NCBI RefSeq assembly: GCF_009363615.1 | Contig: NZ_CP045384.1 | Coordinates: forward strand, 350,501-414,500 | Length of the DNA stretch: 64,000 nt | Direction of reading: 5' to 3' | From: Ruegeria sp. THAF33 | GTDB taxonomy: Bacteria; Pseudomonadota; Alphaproteobacteria; Rhodobacterales; Rhodobacteraceae | Part shown: piece after piece, positions 35,851 to 44,681 of the stretch | Layout: each line of letters starts with the position of its first letter | How positions within the stretch are numbered: position 1 is the first letter of the stretch | Notes under the pieces: generated by a model | What the model was told of the DNA's origin: nothing | The model's database searches: none | Seen by the model: only the letters and a program-made list of their open reading frames with translations | Translations under genes and position numbers: made by a program

Positions 35851-36305
35851 AGGTCGTGTTGACAAAAGGGATTCACATCAGGCTTTGAGCATGATTTAAG
35901 CTGATATCTGCGATGGAGACCAGCTTGGCACGAGATTTGATGTCGGACGAGGAGTGGGCGTTCTTTGAACAGTTCATTCTTTCCGTTCGCGCCCGGAATG
36001 GGCGAAAACCTACCAACCACCGCCTTGTCCTTGACGGCGTTTTCTGGATAGCACGTACCGGCGCACCGTGGCGGGACCTTCCTGAAGAGTTCGGGAAATG
36101 GTCGAGTGTCTATCGGCAATTCCGGCGTTGGACACTTGTTGGCCTCTGGGAACAGATCCTAGAGGCGCTGATCGAGAGCAGGATCGTTCCAGATGCCCTG
36201 CAAATGGTCGACAGCACCGTGGTTCGCGCCCATCATCAGGCAGCGGGCGCTAAAGGGTGACTCCGCGACAGGGTTTTGGCCGCTCAAAGGGCGGCTTCAC
36301 GAATT
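35851..36305 (+). mobile_element. IS5-family remnant, 5' part
   Basis: Begins with GGTCGTGTTGACAAA, a typical left end of this IS5 subgroup, and carries the first transposase frame. The second frame (GTG at 36257, TPRQGFGRSKGGFT) breaks off after about 16 codons. The right half is missing. Confidence 0.7.
35913..36260 (+). pseudogene. IS5 transposase, first frame only
   Basis: 115 residues with the DUF4096-type start (LMSDEEWAFFEQFI), RTGAPWRDLPEEFGKWSSVY and the first acidic residue in QMVDSTVVRAHH. It would be joined to a second frame by frameshifting, but that frame is truncated, so no active transposase is made. Confidence 0.8.
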
Positions 36306-37047
36306 TATTGACAACGGAAGATTTCAAGGGTCGCTCGTGCGAAAAGGAACACGTTTGGAATAAAAAATTTTCTCTTCACGACAAGAGTTATAGCGCATTT
36401 GACGACCTTAGTACGAAAAAGGTTCGCCGCGGTCGGGTAGTCATGCCGAGAGAAGGAAGTCTCGTTTGACTGTATGGTTCTGCGGCTTTCACAGTTTCTT
36501 GTCGAAAACGGACTCTGCCGCGGCTCAGCAGAAGAGTTGTTGGTGATGGGCACATGCAAAGAAACCGAATGCCGGCCATGCGCGGGCCCGACCTATCCCG
36601 CCAGAAGAGCTTTGGCTCCTGATTATACCCGTCGCAATAGCACTTTCTCTTTTTCGCGGTATTGTGGACGACAAGATAGCAGCAAAAGTCACCTCTGCCT
36701 TTAGGTCCACTCGTAGCAACAATTGCATCTGCGGGCCAAGCATCAAACATTGAAGCACTCGACTTCTCTTCTCCTGATGTATCTGCGAAGGAACTTGCTC
36801 GACGATGGAAAACCTCATGGAAGACCTTGAATTTATCGGTGCTCTCGGCGTCCAAAAAGCATTCATCCACGTCGACGGTCGCGGACATAACGCAGACTTG
36901 GGCGAGGCAGTCCCGGACTGACAGAAAAACAACATTTATGAACCTTGGGCTGGGCTTGCCGTCGTCGCACGATTATTGACTAACTCATAGGTATAAGCAA
37001 ATCTGCGCACGGGTAATCTGTAGTTGAATTCAATTTATCGGGGCAAA
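36306..37047. other. Gene-poor stretch
   Basis: 740 bases between the IS5 remnant and the TPR-trypsin gene. A 166-codon open frame on the minus strand (36388-36888) shows no family pattern and no good ribosome site. The right end must contain the promoter of the four-gene operon. Probably decayed sequence. Confidence 0.4.
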
Positions 37048-38703
37048 ATGCCTAACGTTTTTAACAGTTACGACAAAGTTGTTGCGCTCGCCGAGAACAT
37101 ACGCGCTGGTTCCATAGTTTCGCAACAAGACGCGTGGGATATTATGCGGGCTCTTCAAAACTTTCGGGATTTCGAACGTGTTGTCGGTCTGGCCGAGTCG
37201 CTGCTGGTTCAGTATCCTGAGGACCACACGCTGACCAAGGCCTACGCGCAAGCCCTGGTAGAACTGGGGAACCCAATAGCGGCGCAGGGACTCTTGCAGC
37301 AGGTCTTGTCCGGTATGTCGGAGGCCGATAGGGAATTTAGCGACATTAAGGGCGTCCTCGGGCGTGCGTTCAAAGAAACGTGCCAGTCAGCAGCGCGGCT
37401 TGGACAAATTGGCTTGGCGAACGACGCTCTCACGCATTCTTTTGCAGCCTACGCCGAACCATATGAGCGAGATCCGAAAAAAAATTACTACCACGGTATT
37501 AATCAAGTGGCGCTGCTGCATTTGGCGGAGCGATGTGAAGCTGACGTGCTGACGAGTGTGAACAAGAAACAACTGGCTCGGGAGGTTCTTTCAACGCTGG
37601 ACGATACAGACACAAGCGACGTCTGGATGCGGGCAACCCGTGTTGAAGTTTGCGTGGCGCTGGAAGACTGGGACAATGCGCTGGAAGCAGTAAAAAGCTA
37701 TGTCGAAGTAAACAGCAACGGCGATAAAACAGCCACCGCCTTTCAACTCCACAGTACACTACGCCAACTGCGAGACATCTGGGACATCGGTGCGGCCGGC
37801 GATACTGGCCTCGACATCCTTACCACTCTGGAAGCTGCTGCTTTTCAACGTAGCAGCATATCTGATGTCGGCGACGGTATCAGTATCGAAAAGAGTGCGG
37901 CCAGTATGGCTGATACACTTGACTATACTAAAGAAAATGCGTCGCACCTTGAAAAGATGTTCGGGCTGGACGGCCTAAAAACACTCCGCTGGTTTCGGCA
38001 AGGTGTAGAGCGCGCCTCATCCGTGGCTTCAGTGATCGGAGAAGATGGCAGCAGGGTCGGGACAGCTTTCGCCATTTGCCCGAAAGAATGGCAATTGCCA
38101 CAGGTCGAAGCTGGCGAGATCGCGTTGATGACAAATTACCACGTCATGAACGAAAACGGATACGGTGATGAGGCGCTTACACTAGCAGAGGCCAAGGTCA
38201 GGTTCGAAGCGCTTTCGGAAAAGGAATTCCGAGCAAAGCGTATTCTCTTCGAAAACCAGACGTTTCGGAACGGTCTCGACGCTACAATTTTCACAGTTGC
38301 CGGAAACCTTCAGAAGCTGAAGCCAGTGCCTTGCAATCTCGACAGCCTTCCTCGCCTAAATAAAGATAAGCGTGTATACGTCATCGGGCACCCGGATGGC
38401 GGAGAACTACAGTTTTCGCTGCAAGACAACCGCTTGTTGGACCATGAAGGCGGGCCGGACGGCAACCCGCCCGAGCCGTCACGCGTACGTGTCCATTACT
38501 TCGCGCCGACCAAGCCTGGGAGCAGCGGCAGCCCGGTATTTAACGAAGGCTGGGAGTGTATCGCACTGCACCGTGCCGGCAGCAGATATGTCGCTGGTAA
38601 GGAACCAGGAATGAAGCAACTCAATGGAAAGACAGGCCGCTACTCAGCGAATGAAGGTGTTTGGGTTGGCTCGATAAAAGCGCGCATACCAGACAATTCA
38701 TGA
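37048..38703 (+). CDS. TPR-repeat protein with C-terminal trypsin-like protease domain
   Basis: 551 residues. The first ~250 are alpha-helical tetratricopeptide-like repeats (FERVVGLAESLLVQYPEDHT). The last ~200 are a trypsin/V8-like protease with His365 (MTNYHVMNENG), Asp411 (NGLDATIF) and Ser493 (PGSSGSPVF). No signal peptide, so it acts in the cytoplasm. ATG at 37048 has GGGG six bases upstream. It leads a four-gene operon with 64, 1 and 4 bp gaps to lipase, M15 peptidase and TIR-TPR. TPR-linked proteases of this kind occur in bacterial conflict systems and may cleave and activate a neighbour. Confidence 0.85.
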   Translation: MPNVFNSYDKVVALAENIRAGSIVSQQDAWDIMRALQNFRDFERVVGLAESLLVQYPEDHTLTKAYAQALVELGNPIAAQGLLQQVLSGMSEADREFSDIKGVLGRAFKETCQSAARLGQIGLANDALTHSFAAYAEPYERDPKKNYYHGINQVALLHLAERCEADVLTSVNKKQLAREVLSTLDDTDTSDVWMRATRVEVCVALEDWDNALEAVKSYVEVNSNGDKTATAFQLHSTLRQLRDIWDIGAAGDTGLDILTTLEAAAFQRSSISDVGDGISIEKSAASMADTLDYTKENASHLEKMFGLDGLKTLRWFRQGVERASSVASVIGEDGSRVGTAFAICPKEWQLPQVEAGEIALMTNYHVMNENGYGDEALTLAEAKVRFEALSEKEFRAKRILFENQTFRNGLDATIFTVAGNLQKLKPVPCNLDSLPRLNKDKRVYVIGHPDGGELQFSLQDNRLLDHEGGPDGNPPEPSRVRVHYFAPTKPGSSGSPVFNEGWECIALHRAGSRYVAGKEPGMKQLNGKTGRYSANEGVWVGSIKARIPDNS

Positions 38704-38767
38704 CAGAACTCGATGGCCGCAGGTTTTAGAATTCGGAAATTCAGAACAGTTCTTTAGGAGACCGAAC

Positions 38768-40135
38768 ATGTCACATGCGATTGTTTTTCTACCGGGTATT
38801 ATGGGGACCTCGCTTACTCTTGATGGCAAAGAGGTCTGGCCGCCCAAACCAAGAGAAACGGTTTTTGGTTACAAGCGGATTGACGCCCTGCAATCCGACG
38901 ATGTTCAAGTCGGCGAAATCATCAATTCGGTATCCTGTTTCGGGTTTTATAACACGATTTTGAAATATTTCGTAGAGCTAGGATACACCGAGGGCGGTGC
39001 CGAACGACGGTTTGTGCCCGTACCTTACGACTGGCGGCTTGATCTGTTCGAACTCGCGGATCAGTTGGCCAGCAAACTGGACCATGTAGAGCAGGACAAT
39101 ATCTCCATTGTTGCCCACTCCATGGGAGGACTCATCAGTCGCTTGCTCCTCGAATCCGGTAAATACAGGGACAGAGAATGGTTCGAAAGGGTGGACATGC
39201 TGGCGACACTTTCGACACCACACACCGGAGCGCCTCTGGCACTGGCCCGCACATTAGGTCTCGACAGCGCTGTTGGGATCAGCGCGAAGGATTTCAAAAC
39301 ACTGAGTGCAAATCCCAAGTATCCATCAGGATACCAGCTGCTTCCTGCTCCCGGCGAACACGCGGCGTGGGATGCGGACGAGGATGGCACGATCGAACCC
39401 CTCGACATTTACGATGAAGCGACAGCACAGTCTTTGGGCTTGGAATTCAATCTGGTCGAAAGAGCGAAAGCGGTGCACGACTGCTTCGAGCAAGGCACTG
39501 CGCCAGATCATATTCGGTACTTCTATTTCGCCGGAACCGGTCACAAAACGCTGACCCGCATCAATGTCGTGCGTGGCGGCCCCGGTCAGCCGGACGTCAT
39601 GACAAAAGTAATGGCTCGAGCTTCTGGCGACGGGACGGTTCCACTGTGGAGTTCACTGCCGCGCCCGACACAAAAACATTTGGTGGTTCAGGAACACGCC
39701 ACAGTGTTCAGGGGCAATCCATTTAAGAACGTATTCTTCCAACTCTTCGGCGTCCACATCGGATCCCTCGAACTTGAAATGCTGGGTGACGATGTGGAGT
39801 ACTCGATTGGGCAGCCAGTATACAGCCTGGATGATCCTGACAATGAGATCGAAGTTGTTTTGACGGGCCCGAGCGGAATCGCAACTTTGGAGGGGCAAAT
39901 TGTTGTTGAAGAGATTGGCGAAAACCAACTGGCAACTGGTAAAGGCCGGCGGGAGTTTCCGATAAATTACAACGGACCACCTTTGCGCATTTTGACTCTC
40001 GACGTAAGTCTTCCTAAGGCACCCGGGTTTTACAGACTTATTCTGCGCGATCTTTCGGATGGCGCACCTCGCGACGTTGGCGACGGAATTGTTTTCTCAG
40101 TGACTGGCAGCGATTCAGACGAAAGGGAGAATTGA
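38768..40135 (+). CDS. LCAT-like alpha/beta-hydrolase (lipase/acyltransferase)
   Basis: 455 residues. The oxyanion-loop start FLPGIMGTSL, VPYDWRLD, and nucleophile elbow VAHSMGGL (Ser118), with Asp288 (SGDGTVPLWSS) and His310 (EHATVF), match the lecithin:cholesterol acyltransferase family. A C-terminal ~120-residue beta-rich region follows. No signal peptide, although relatives act on lipids. In this operon it is a candidate membrane-damaging effector. GGAG lies just upstream of the ATG; the stop is one base before the M15 start. Confidence 0.88.
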   Translation: MSHAIVFLPGIMGTSLTLDGKEVWPPKPRETVFGYKRIDALQSDDVQVGEIINSVSCFGFYNTILKYFVELGYTEGGAERRFVPVPYDWRLDLFELADQLASKLDHVEQDNISIVAHSMGGLISRLLLESGKYRDREWFERVDMLATLSTPHTGAPLALARTLGLDSAVGISAKDFKTLSANPKYPSGYQLLPAPGEHAAWDADEDGTIEPLDIYDEATAQSLGLEFNLVERAKAVHDCFEQGTAPDHIRYFYFAGTGHKTLTRINVVRGGPGQPDVMTKVMARASGDGTVPLWSSLPRPTQKHLVVQEHATVFRGNPFKNVFFQLFGVHIGSLELEMLGDDVEYSIGQPVYSLDDPDNEIEVVLTGPSGIATLEGQIVVEEIGENQLATGKGRREFPINYNGPPLRILTLDVSLPKAPGFYRLILRDLSDGAPRDVGDGIVFSVTGSDSDEREN

Positions 40136-40136
40136 T

Positions 40137-40688
40137 ATGGCTCAAGGCGAATTCGCAACAGAAGGACCGGAGAACGACGTCTTATCGATCGAAGAGTTCG
40201 AAGATATTTTCGATGCCGTCCGGACGCAGGAATCCAAGGATGATCCGTTCCTCAAGAAGTTTGATGCATTCTTCGACACCATTGGCGCGAAACACTTCTC
40301 GTCCCGCGAACTGCTTTTCATGGGCGGTGGCCACTACGGGACAGGCAAATGCAGCGGTTTGAATGGATACCCGGAAGAAAACAAATGGGACGGGATAAAA
40401 TCGCTTGTTCCAGTATTGGATGAAGTTAGAGGCGAACTCGGGCACTCTATTCGCTTGACGTCCATCTACAGGAACACGGCGTATAACAAGTGCATCGGGG
40501 GAGTCGAGAGTAGTTTTCACCGTCGCGGTATAGCCGCGGACTGTATTGTGAGCGCGGTCAGCGTGAAAGACTTGCGCGATGCCGCGATGCGCGTCCGGAA
40601 TCGTGGTACATTTCGTGGCGGAATTGGCCTTTACTCTGGATTTGTGCATATTGATGTGCGCGGTCAGAACGCAAACTGGACGGGGTAG
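40137..40688 (+). CDS. Peptidase M15-like protein
   Basis: 183 residues. The C-terminal half has the M15/D-Ala-D-Ala carboxypeptidase zinc set: FHRRGIAAD (His128, Asp135) and FVHIDVRG (His171), with SIYRNTAYN before it. Normal substrates are peptidoglycan cross-links, yet no signal peptide is present, so it would need delivery or membrane failure to reach the wall. It is locked between the lipase and the TIR-TPR gene. Confidence 0.8.
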   Translation: MAQGEFATEGPENDVLSIEEFEDIFDAVRTQESKDDPFLKKFDAFFDTIGAKHFSSRELLFMGGGHYGTGKCSGLNGYPEENKWDGIKSLVPVLDEVRGELGHSIRLTSIYRNTAYNKCIGGVESSFHRRGIAADCIVSAVSVKDLRDAAMRVRNRGTFRGGIGLYSGFVHIDVRGQNANWTG

Positions 40689-40692
40689 CCTC

Positions 40693-42021
40693 ATGCCGAA
40701 GATTGCTGATTTTGCGCCTTCACCGCCGGAGCTTATGGAGGGACAGGACTATTCGGTGTTCCTGTCTTACCGGTCTGTCAACCGTCCTTGGGTGATCGCT
40801 TTACATGACGCATTGACCAACCTCGGACACACAGTTTTTTTGGACCAGTTCGTTTTGGTTCCAGGCCAGAAACTCGATACGTCTTTGAAAACAGCACTTC
40901 GCAGGAGCCGCGCGGGCGTTCTCATATGGTCGACGGCTGCCAAAGACAGCGAGTGGGTAGCTATGGAATACAAGCGCATGATGGAAAGGCGCGAATTTGA
41001 TGAGAGCTTCAATTTCATCGTTGTATTGCTCGACGACACCTCACCTCCTGAAGAAAGCGAAGGCATGATTTTCGTCAATTTTAAGGAGTACCCGGATGGC
41101 CCCAACGGTATCGAACTCTTGCGTCTGTCGCATGCAGTCATCGGCAAACCATTTGACGATCAGTCAGTCAACTTAGCCTTACAAATCACGGAAGACTTGA
41201 AGCAGCGCACACTTGATATCCAGACCGCCGTACAGCTTGGGCGGGTTGAAGACTTGAAAGAAATGGCGAAGTTGAAGGATGATGTCTGGGAGTATTCTTC
41301 ACAGGTTGGCTGTATGCTGGCCGAGGGAATGATCAAGCTGGGCGAGCATGAACAGGCCATCGCGTACCTGACAGATCTGGAAGCCGAGTTCCCAAAATCA
41401 TTGCGACCGAAACAACTGATGGCGCACGCATTAACACGCATGGAAACAAAAGAAGATGTCGGACGAGCCATATGGATACTGCAGCGCCTCCGCAACGAAA
41501 GGCATCGAGATCCGGAGACCCTGGGATTGTACGGCAAAGCGCTTTATGTCGAATACCTTATGTCAGGAACCAGCGAAGACACCCGAGATGGTCAATTGCT
41601 GCGGCGGTCACGCAATCTCTACCGCGAAGGGTTCGAGAACTCGTCTGACGATACCTATTGCGGCATCAACGCAGCAACAAAAACGCTGCTCTTGGGTGAG
41701 CCCGGATCAAAGGAAGAGGCGGCCGCTATCGCTGCCGAAGTGGTAAAGCGCCTGCCTAGCGAAAGTGATCCCTCTCTCGGGTATTGGGAACGTGCCACTG
41801 TAGCTGAAGCCAAACTCATTGCGGGGCATGTTGATGACGCGGCGAACGCATATCAGCACGCCGTTGATCACAGCCGAGGAGAACACGGCAGCCATCAATC
41901 AACACTGAACAGTGTTCGCGATCTGATTGCTGTGCTTGATTTGTCGTCGCAAGATCAAATCAAACTCGAAGAACCGTTTGCGCATTTGCAAATCAACCAG
42001 ATCGAAGAAGGGCCGCAGTGA
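40693..42021 (+). CDS. TIR domain protein with C-terminal TPR-like repeats
   Basis: 442 residues. TIR domain from about residue 17: DYSVFLSYRSVNRPWVIAL, VFLDQFVLVPGQ, and the catalytic-type Glu92 in SEWVAMEY. From ~residue 180 on, helical repeats with TPR character (IAYLTDLEAEFPKSLRPKQL). TIR domains with this Glu cleave NAD+ to kill or arrest infected cells. Start at 40693 is four bases after the M15 stop; the longer frame upstream overlaps M15 and is not used. Last gene of the operon. Confidence 0.88.
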   Translation: MPKIADFAPSPPELMEGQDYSVFLSYRSVNRPWVIALHDALTNLGHTVFLDQFVLVPGQKLDTSLKTALRRSRAGVLIWSTAAKDSEWVAMEYKRMMERREFDESFNFIVVLLDDTSPPEESEGMIFVNFKEYPDGPNGIELLRLSHAVIGKPFDDQSVNLALQITEDLKQRTLDIQTAVQLGRVEDLKEMAKLKDDVWEYSSQVGCMLAEGMIKLGEHEQAIAYLTDLEAEFPKSLRPKQLMAHALTRMETKEDVGRAIWILQRLRNERHRDPETLGLYGKALYVEYLMSGTSEDTRDGQLLRRSRNLYREGFENSSDDTYCGINAATKTLLLGEPGSKEEAAAIAAEVVKRLPSESDPSLGYWERATVAEAKLIAGHVDDAANAYQHAVDHSRGEHGSHQSTLNSVRDLIAVLDLSSQDQIKLEEPFAHLQINQIEEGPQ

Positions 42022-42073
42022 AAACAAAATAGAACCTCTAATTCCCGTCGGCCTAGGCTCCAGACTCATTGAT

Positions 42074-42463
42074 TTACAGCCAGAACAGCACGGTAGCTGC
42101 TAGAGCGATGGCCGAAAGGAATACCTTTGGGCATCTGTCATATCGGGTGGCAATCCGCCGCCAGTCCTTCAGGCGACCGAACATGATCTCAATGCGGTTG
42201 CGGCGTTTGTAGCGACGCTTGTCGTACCGGACAGGCTTGTCGCGTGATTGTCGGCCTGGGATGCAGGGCCTAATTCCCCTGTCATCAAGGGCTTCGCGGA
42301 ACCAGTCTGCGTCATAGCCTCGATCTCCCAGTAGCCAGTCAGCCGATGGCAGACTGTTCACCAGAGCCTTGGCTCCCGTGTAATCGCTGACCTGGCCCGC
42401 GGATATGAAGAAGCGGATGGGGCGTCCGAGGCTGTCAGCAACAGCGTGCAGTTTCGTATTCAT
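42074..42463 (-). CDS. IS5 (IS427 group) transposase, second frame
   Basis: 129 residues: MNTKLHAVADSLGRPIRFF, DWLLGDRGYDADWFR with the second Asp, and YKRRNRIEIMFGRLKDWRR with the catalytic Glu. Made by frameshift from the first frame at an A/G-rich run (AAAAAGGGGGG). Confidence 0.92.
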   Translation of the reverse strand: MNTKLHAVADSLGRPIRFFISAGQVSDYTGAKALVNSLPSADWLLGDRGYDADWFREALDDRGIRPCIPGRQSRDKPVRYDKRRYKRRNRIEIMFGRLKDWRRIATRYDRCPKVFLSAIALAATVLFWL

Positions 42464-42483
42464 GCCACCCTTGGTACGCCCGA

Positions 42484-42831
42484 TCAGCCTGCCGCGCCCC
42501 CCTTTTTCAACCGCAGGCTGGAGGCCGTGCGGTGCGCTTTGAGATATGTTGCGTCAATCATGATCGTCTTGTGATCCGTGCCTTCAGCAGCCAGCCCGGT
42601 CATGATCCGAGCGAATACACCCATATCGCTCCACCGCTTCCAACGGTTGTACAGTGTCTTTGGTGGTCCATATTCACGTGGCGCATCGGACCAACGTAAC
42701 CCATTGCGGTTGACGAAAATAATCCCGCTCAGTACACGACGATCATCAACTCTCGGCCTGCCATGGCTCTTTGGAAAGTAAGGTCGAAGCCGCGCCATCT
42801 GCTCGTCGGTCAGCCAGAATAGATTGCTCAT
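42484..42831 (-). CDS. IS5 (IS427 group) transposase, first frame
   Basis: 115 residues from MSNLFWLTDEQM (an upstream in-frame codon is less likely). It has the DUF4096-type N-terminus and MIDATYLKAHRT with the first catalytic Asp. Confidence 0.92.
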   Translation of the reverse strand: MSNLFWLTDEQMARLRPYFPKSHGRPRVDDRRVLSGIIFVNRNGLRWSDAPREYGPPKTLYNRWKRWSDMGVFARIMTGLAAEGTDHKTIMIDATYLKAHRTASSLRLKKGGAAG

Positions 42832-43075
42832 GTTATACCCCTGAAACTCAGGGGTTTGAATCACGCAGCCGAGATGACGGCAACCAAATTAATGGGTCCA
42901 GAACCTAGGCTATGGCATAACCAATTCTTCTCTCTGTCGCCATTTGCAGATGTGTCCACACATCAATCTTCCGAGCAGCGCTATGAACATCCGACTTGCG
43001 ACAAATCTCCGGAATGCTTGAGTGCTTTGCTCATGTAGACACCCCATAATAAAAACTCAGCCACTTATTCGGTCT

Positions 43076-43681
43076 TCACGGTAGCCAATTAATCACTTCA
43101 TCGTCATTTTTAACTTTTGCACCAAGATGAAGATACTCAGCCGCAGTAACCCCACGCGAAAGACGAGCTGCGACTTCCACCGCAAAGGGCGACTTTGGCT
43201 TCACTCGACCGTATTCGTACGGGATCCACGCTGATCCTGCAGCATTCTCAGTGATCAAAGCGACCAGATAAGTTGAGTTGAGCAGTCCCATTTCTATCGA
43301 CAGGGCAATCAACATGCCCTTGGCTTTGTCGGGCAGCGCGCTGTGTTGGAGTTTTGAGAGCGTTGGGTCCCAGACATCGAGCCAGACGTCATATTCCCTC
43401 CTCTCCGATACGATTCTTTTCGCTAGAGTGATAGCGTCGCCCGCGTCTGTTTGACGGTGCGAAATAAACACCATCGGAGATGTGGCCGATTTCCCGAAAT
43501 AGACATCTTCCACGACGGCACGGAAAGACTGCACAGGATTATCAAGCGCAGTCCACCTGCTCGGATCGCCATCAAGGATTCCTTCTATCGCGGCTGACCA
43601 GGCGTCCTGCCCCAACCAATCGCCTTCGAAACGGTCATATGCATAGGATGTTTCAGCCCAGTTGTAGATTTGTCCACTCAT
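43076..43681 (-). CDS. TIR domain protein
   Basis: 201 residues. An N-terminal ~65-residue segment of unknown type is followed by a TIR domain: SPMVFISHRQTDAGDAITLA, YDVWLDVWDP, and the catalytic-type Glu in SAWIPYEYGRVK. Domain ends the protein. It stands alone, 110 bp from an IS6 copy, so its upstream partner may have been separated by that insertion. NADase effector by family analogy. Confidence 0.82.
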   Translation of the reverse strand: MSGQIYNWAETSYAYDRFEGDWLGQDAWSAAIEGILDGDPSRWTALDNPVQSFRAVVEDVYFGKSATSPMVFISHRQTDAGDAITLAKRIVSERREYDVWLDVWDPTLSKLQHSALPDKAKGMLIALSIEMGLLNSTYLVALITENAAGSAWIPYEYGRVKPKSPFAVEVAARLSRGVTAAEYLHLGAKVKNDDEVINWLP

Positions 43682-43790
43682 GCGGTGTTCCTTGAGAGAA
43701 GTTCACTTTCAGAATTAACACTCCACAAATGCCGCGTCTACGTTCCCTCTTACATGCTCGCGAACTCGATTTTGGAAGAGTTCACAAGAG

Positions 43791-44605
43791 GGCTTTGTCA
43801 GAACGATTCCTGTTGAGGCGGGCAGGGCGGTCTCGTAACTTTGGTCCATGACCAAATCTAACCCGTTCAAGGGCTTTCAGAGTAGCCCGGAAATTATCCG
43901 CCTGGCGGTGATGCTGTACGTCCGTTTCCCGCTGTCGCTCCGCAACGTCGAGGATCTGCTGCATGAGCGCGGCGTCGAGATCAGCCATGAAACGGTCCGG
44001 TTCTGGTGGCACCGCTTCGGGCTAATGTTTGCGGCCGAGATCCGGAAACGCCGGATTGAGGGGATGCGATCCAGTCGATGGAGATGGCACCTGGACGAGA
44101 TGTTCGTGAAGATAAACGGCGAGCAGCACTATCTCTGGCGGGCTGTCGATCACGAGGGCGAAGTGCTGGAGAGCTTTGTGACAAAAACCCGGGACAAGAA
44201 GGCCGCCTTGAAATTTCTCAAGAAATCAATGAAGCGCCATGGTCGGCCGCATGTCTTCGTTACCGACAAGCTGCGCTCTTACGGCGCCGCGCTGAAGGAG
44301 ATCGGTGCGGCGGATCGGCAGGAAACCGGCCGCTGGCTGAACAATCGTGCGGAAAATTCTCACCTGCCATTCCGACGACGGGAGAGGGCCATGCTCCGCT
44401 TCCGGCGCATGCGAAGTCTTCAGAAATTCGCCGCTGTCCATTCTTCCGTGCACAACCATTTCAACCAGGACCGCCACTTCTATTCACGACAAAACTTCAA
44501 ACTCAACCGTGCCGCCGCTCTCGCCGAGTGGCGTCAACTCTGTTCCGGGTAAGTTCACGCTGTTTGCTGGAAACTGAGACTGGTTCGAATCCGTCTGACA
44601 GCACC
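43791..44605 (+). mobile_element. IS6-family element, copy 1
   Basis: 815 bp from GGCTTTGTCAGA on the left to a right end which reversed reads GGTGCTGTCAGACGGATTC, an imperfect inverted repeat. Intact transposase. Flanking octamers CACAAGAG and AATTGACG do not match, so no target duplication. Same length and orientation as the copy at 60,911. Confidence 0.85.
43848..44552 (+). CDS. IS6-family transposase
   Basis: 234 residues: short HTH (SLRNVEDLLHERGVEISHET), then DDE domain with WHLDEMFVKING, VTDKLRSYGAAL and RAENSHLPFRRRERAM. Full length for IS6/IS26-type enzymes. Confidence 0.95.
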   Translation: MTKSNPFKGFQSSPEIIRLAVMLYVRFPLSLRNVEDLLHERGVEISHETVRFWWHRFGLMFAAEIRKRRIEGMRSSRWRWHLDEMFVKINGEQHYLWRAVDHEGEVLESFVTKTRDKKAALKFLKKSMKRHGRPHVFVTDKLRSYGAALKEIGAADRQETGRWLNNRAENSHLPFRRRERAMLRFRRMRSLQKFAAVHSSVHNHFNQDRHFYSRQNFKLNRAAALAEWRQLCSG

Positions 44606-44681
44606 AATTGACGGAATGGTTTTCACATTGAAAACGGCCCCACAGACACTGGCAAAATAATTCTCCGAGTAAACAACAAAG

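Larger units (their letters stand above)
42052..42909 (-). mobile_element. IS5-family element (IS427 group), complete
   Basis: Imperfect terminal repeats: CCTAGGCTCCAGACTCATT on the left and, reversed, CCTAGGTTCTGGACCCATT on the right, with CTAG at both ends as probable target duplication. Two overlapping transposase frames, both intact. It follows the TIR-TPR gene by 30 bp. Confidence 0.85.

Noticed and set aside
36388..36888. 166-codon minus-strand open frame in the gene-poor stretch
   Set aside because: No ribosome site, no family resemblance, overlapping frames of similar length on both strands; likely decayed DNA.
44579..44605. tRNA-like 3' sequence (GGTTCGAATCCGTCTGACA) after both IS6 transposases (also 61,699-61,725)
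   Set aside because: The T-stem does not pair, and the reversed sequence matches the left terminal repeat of the IS6 element; both copies are then exactly 815 bp. It is the IS end, not a tRNA or attachment site.
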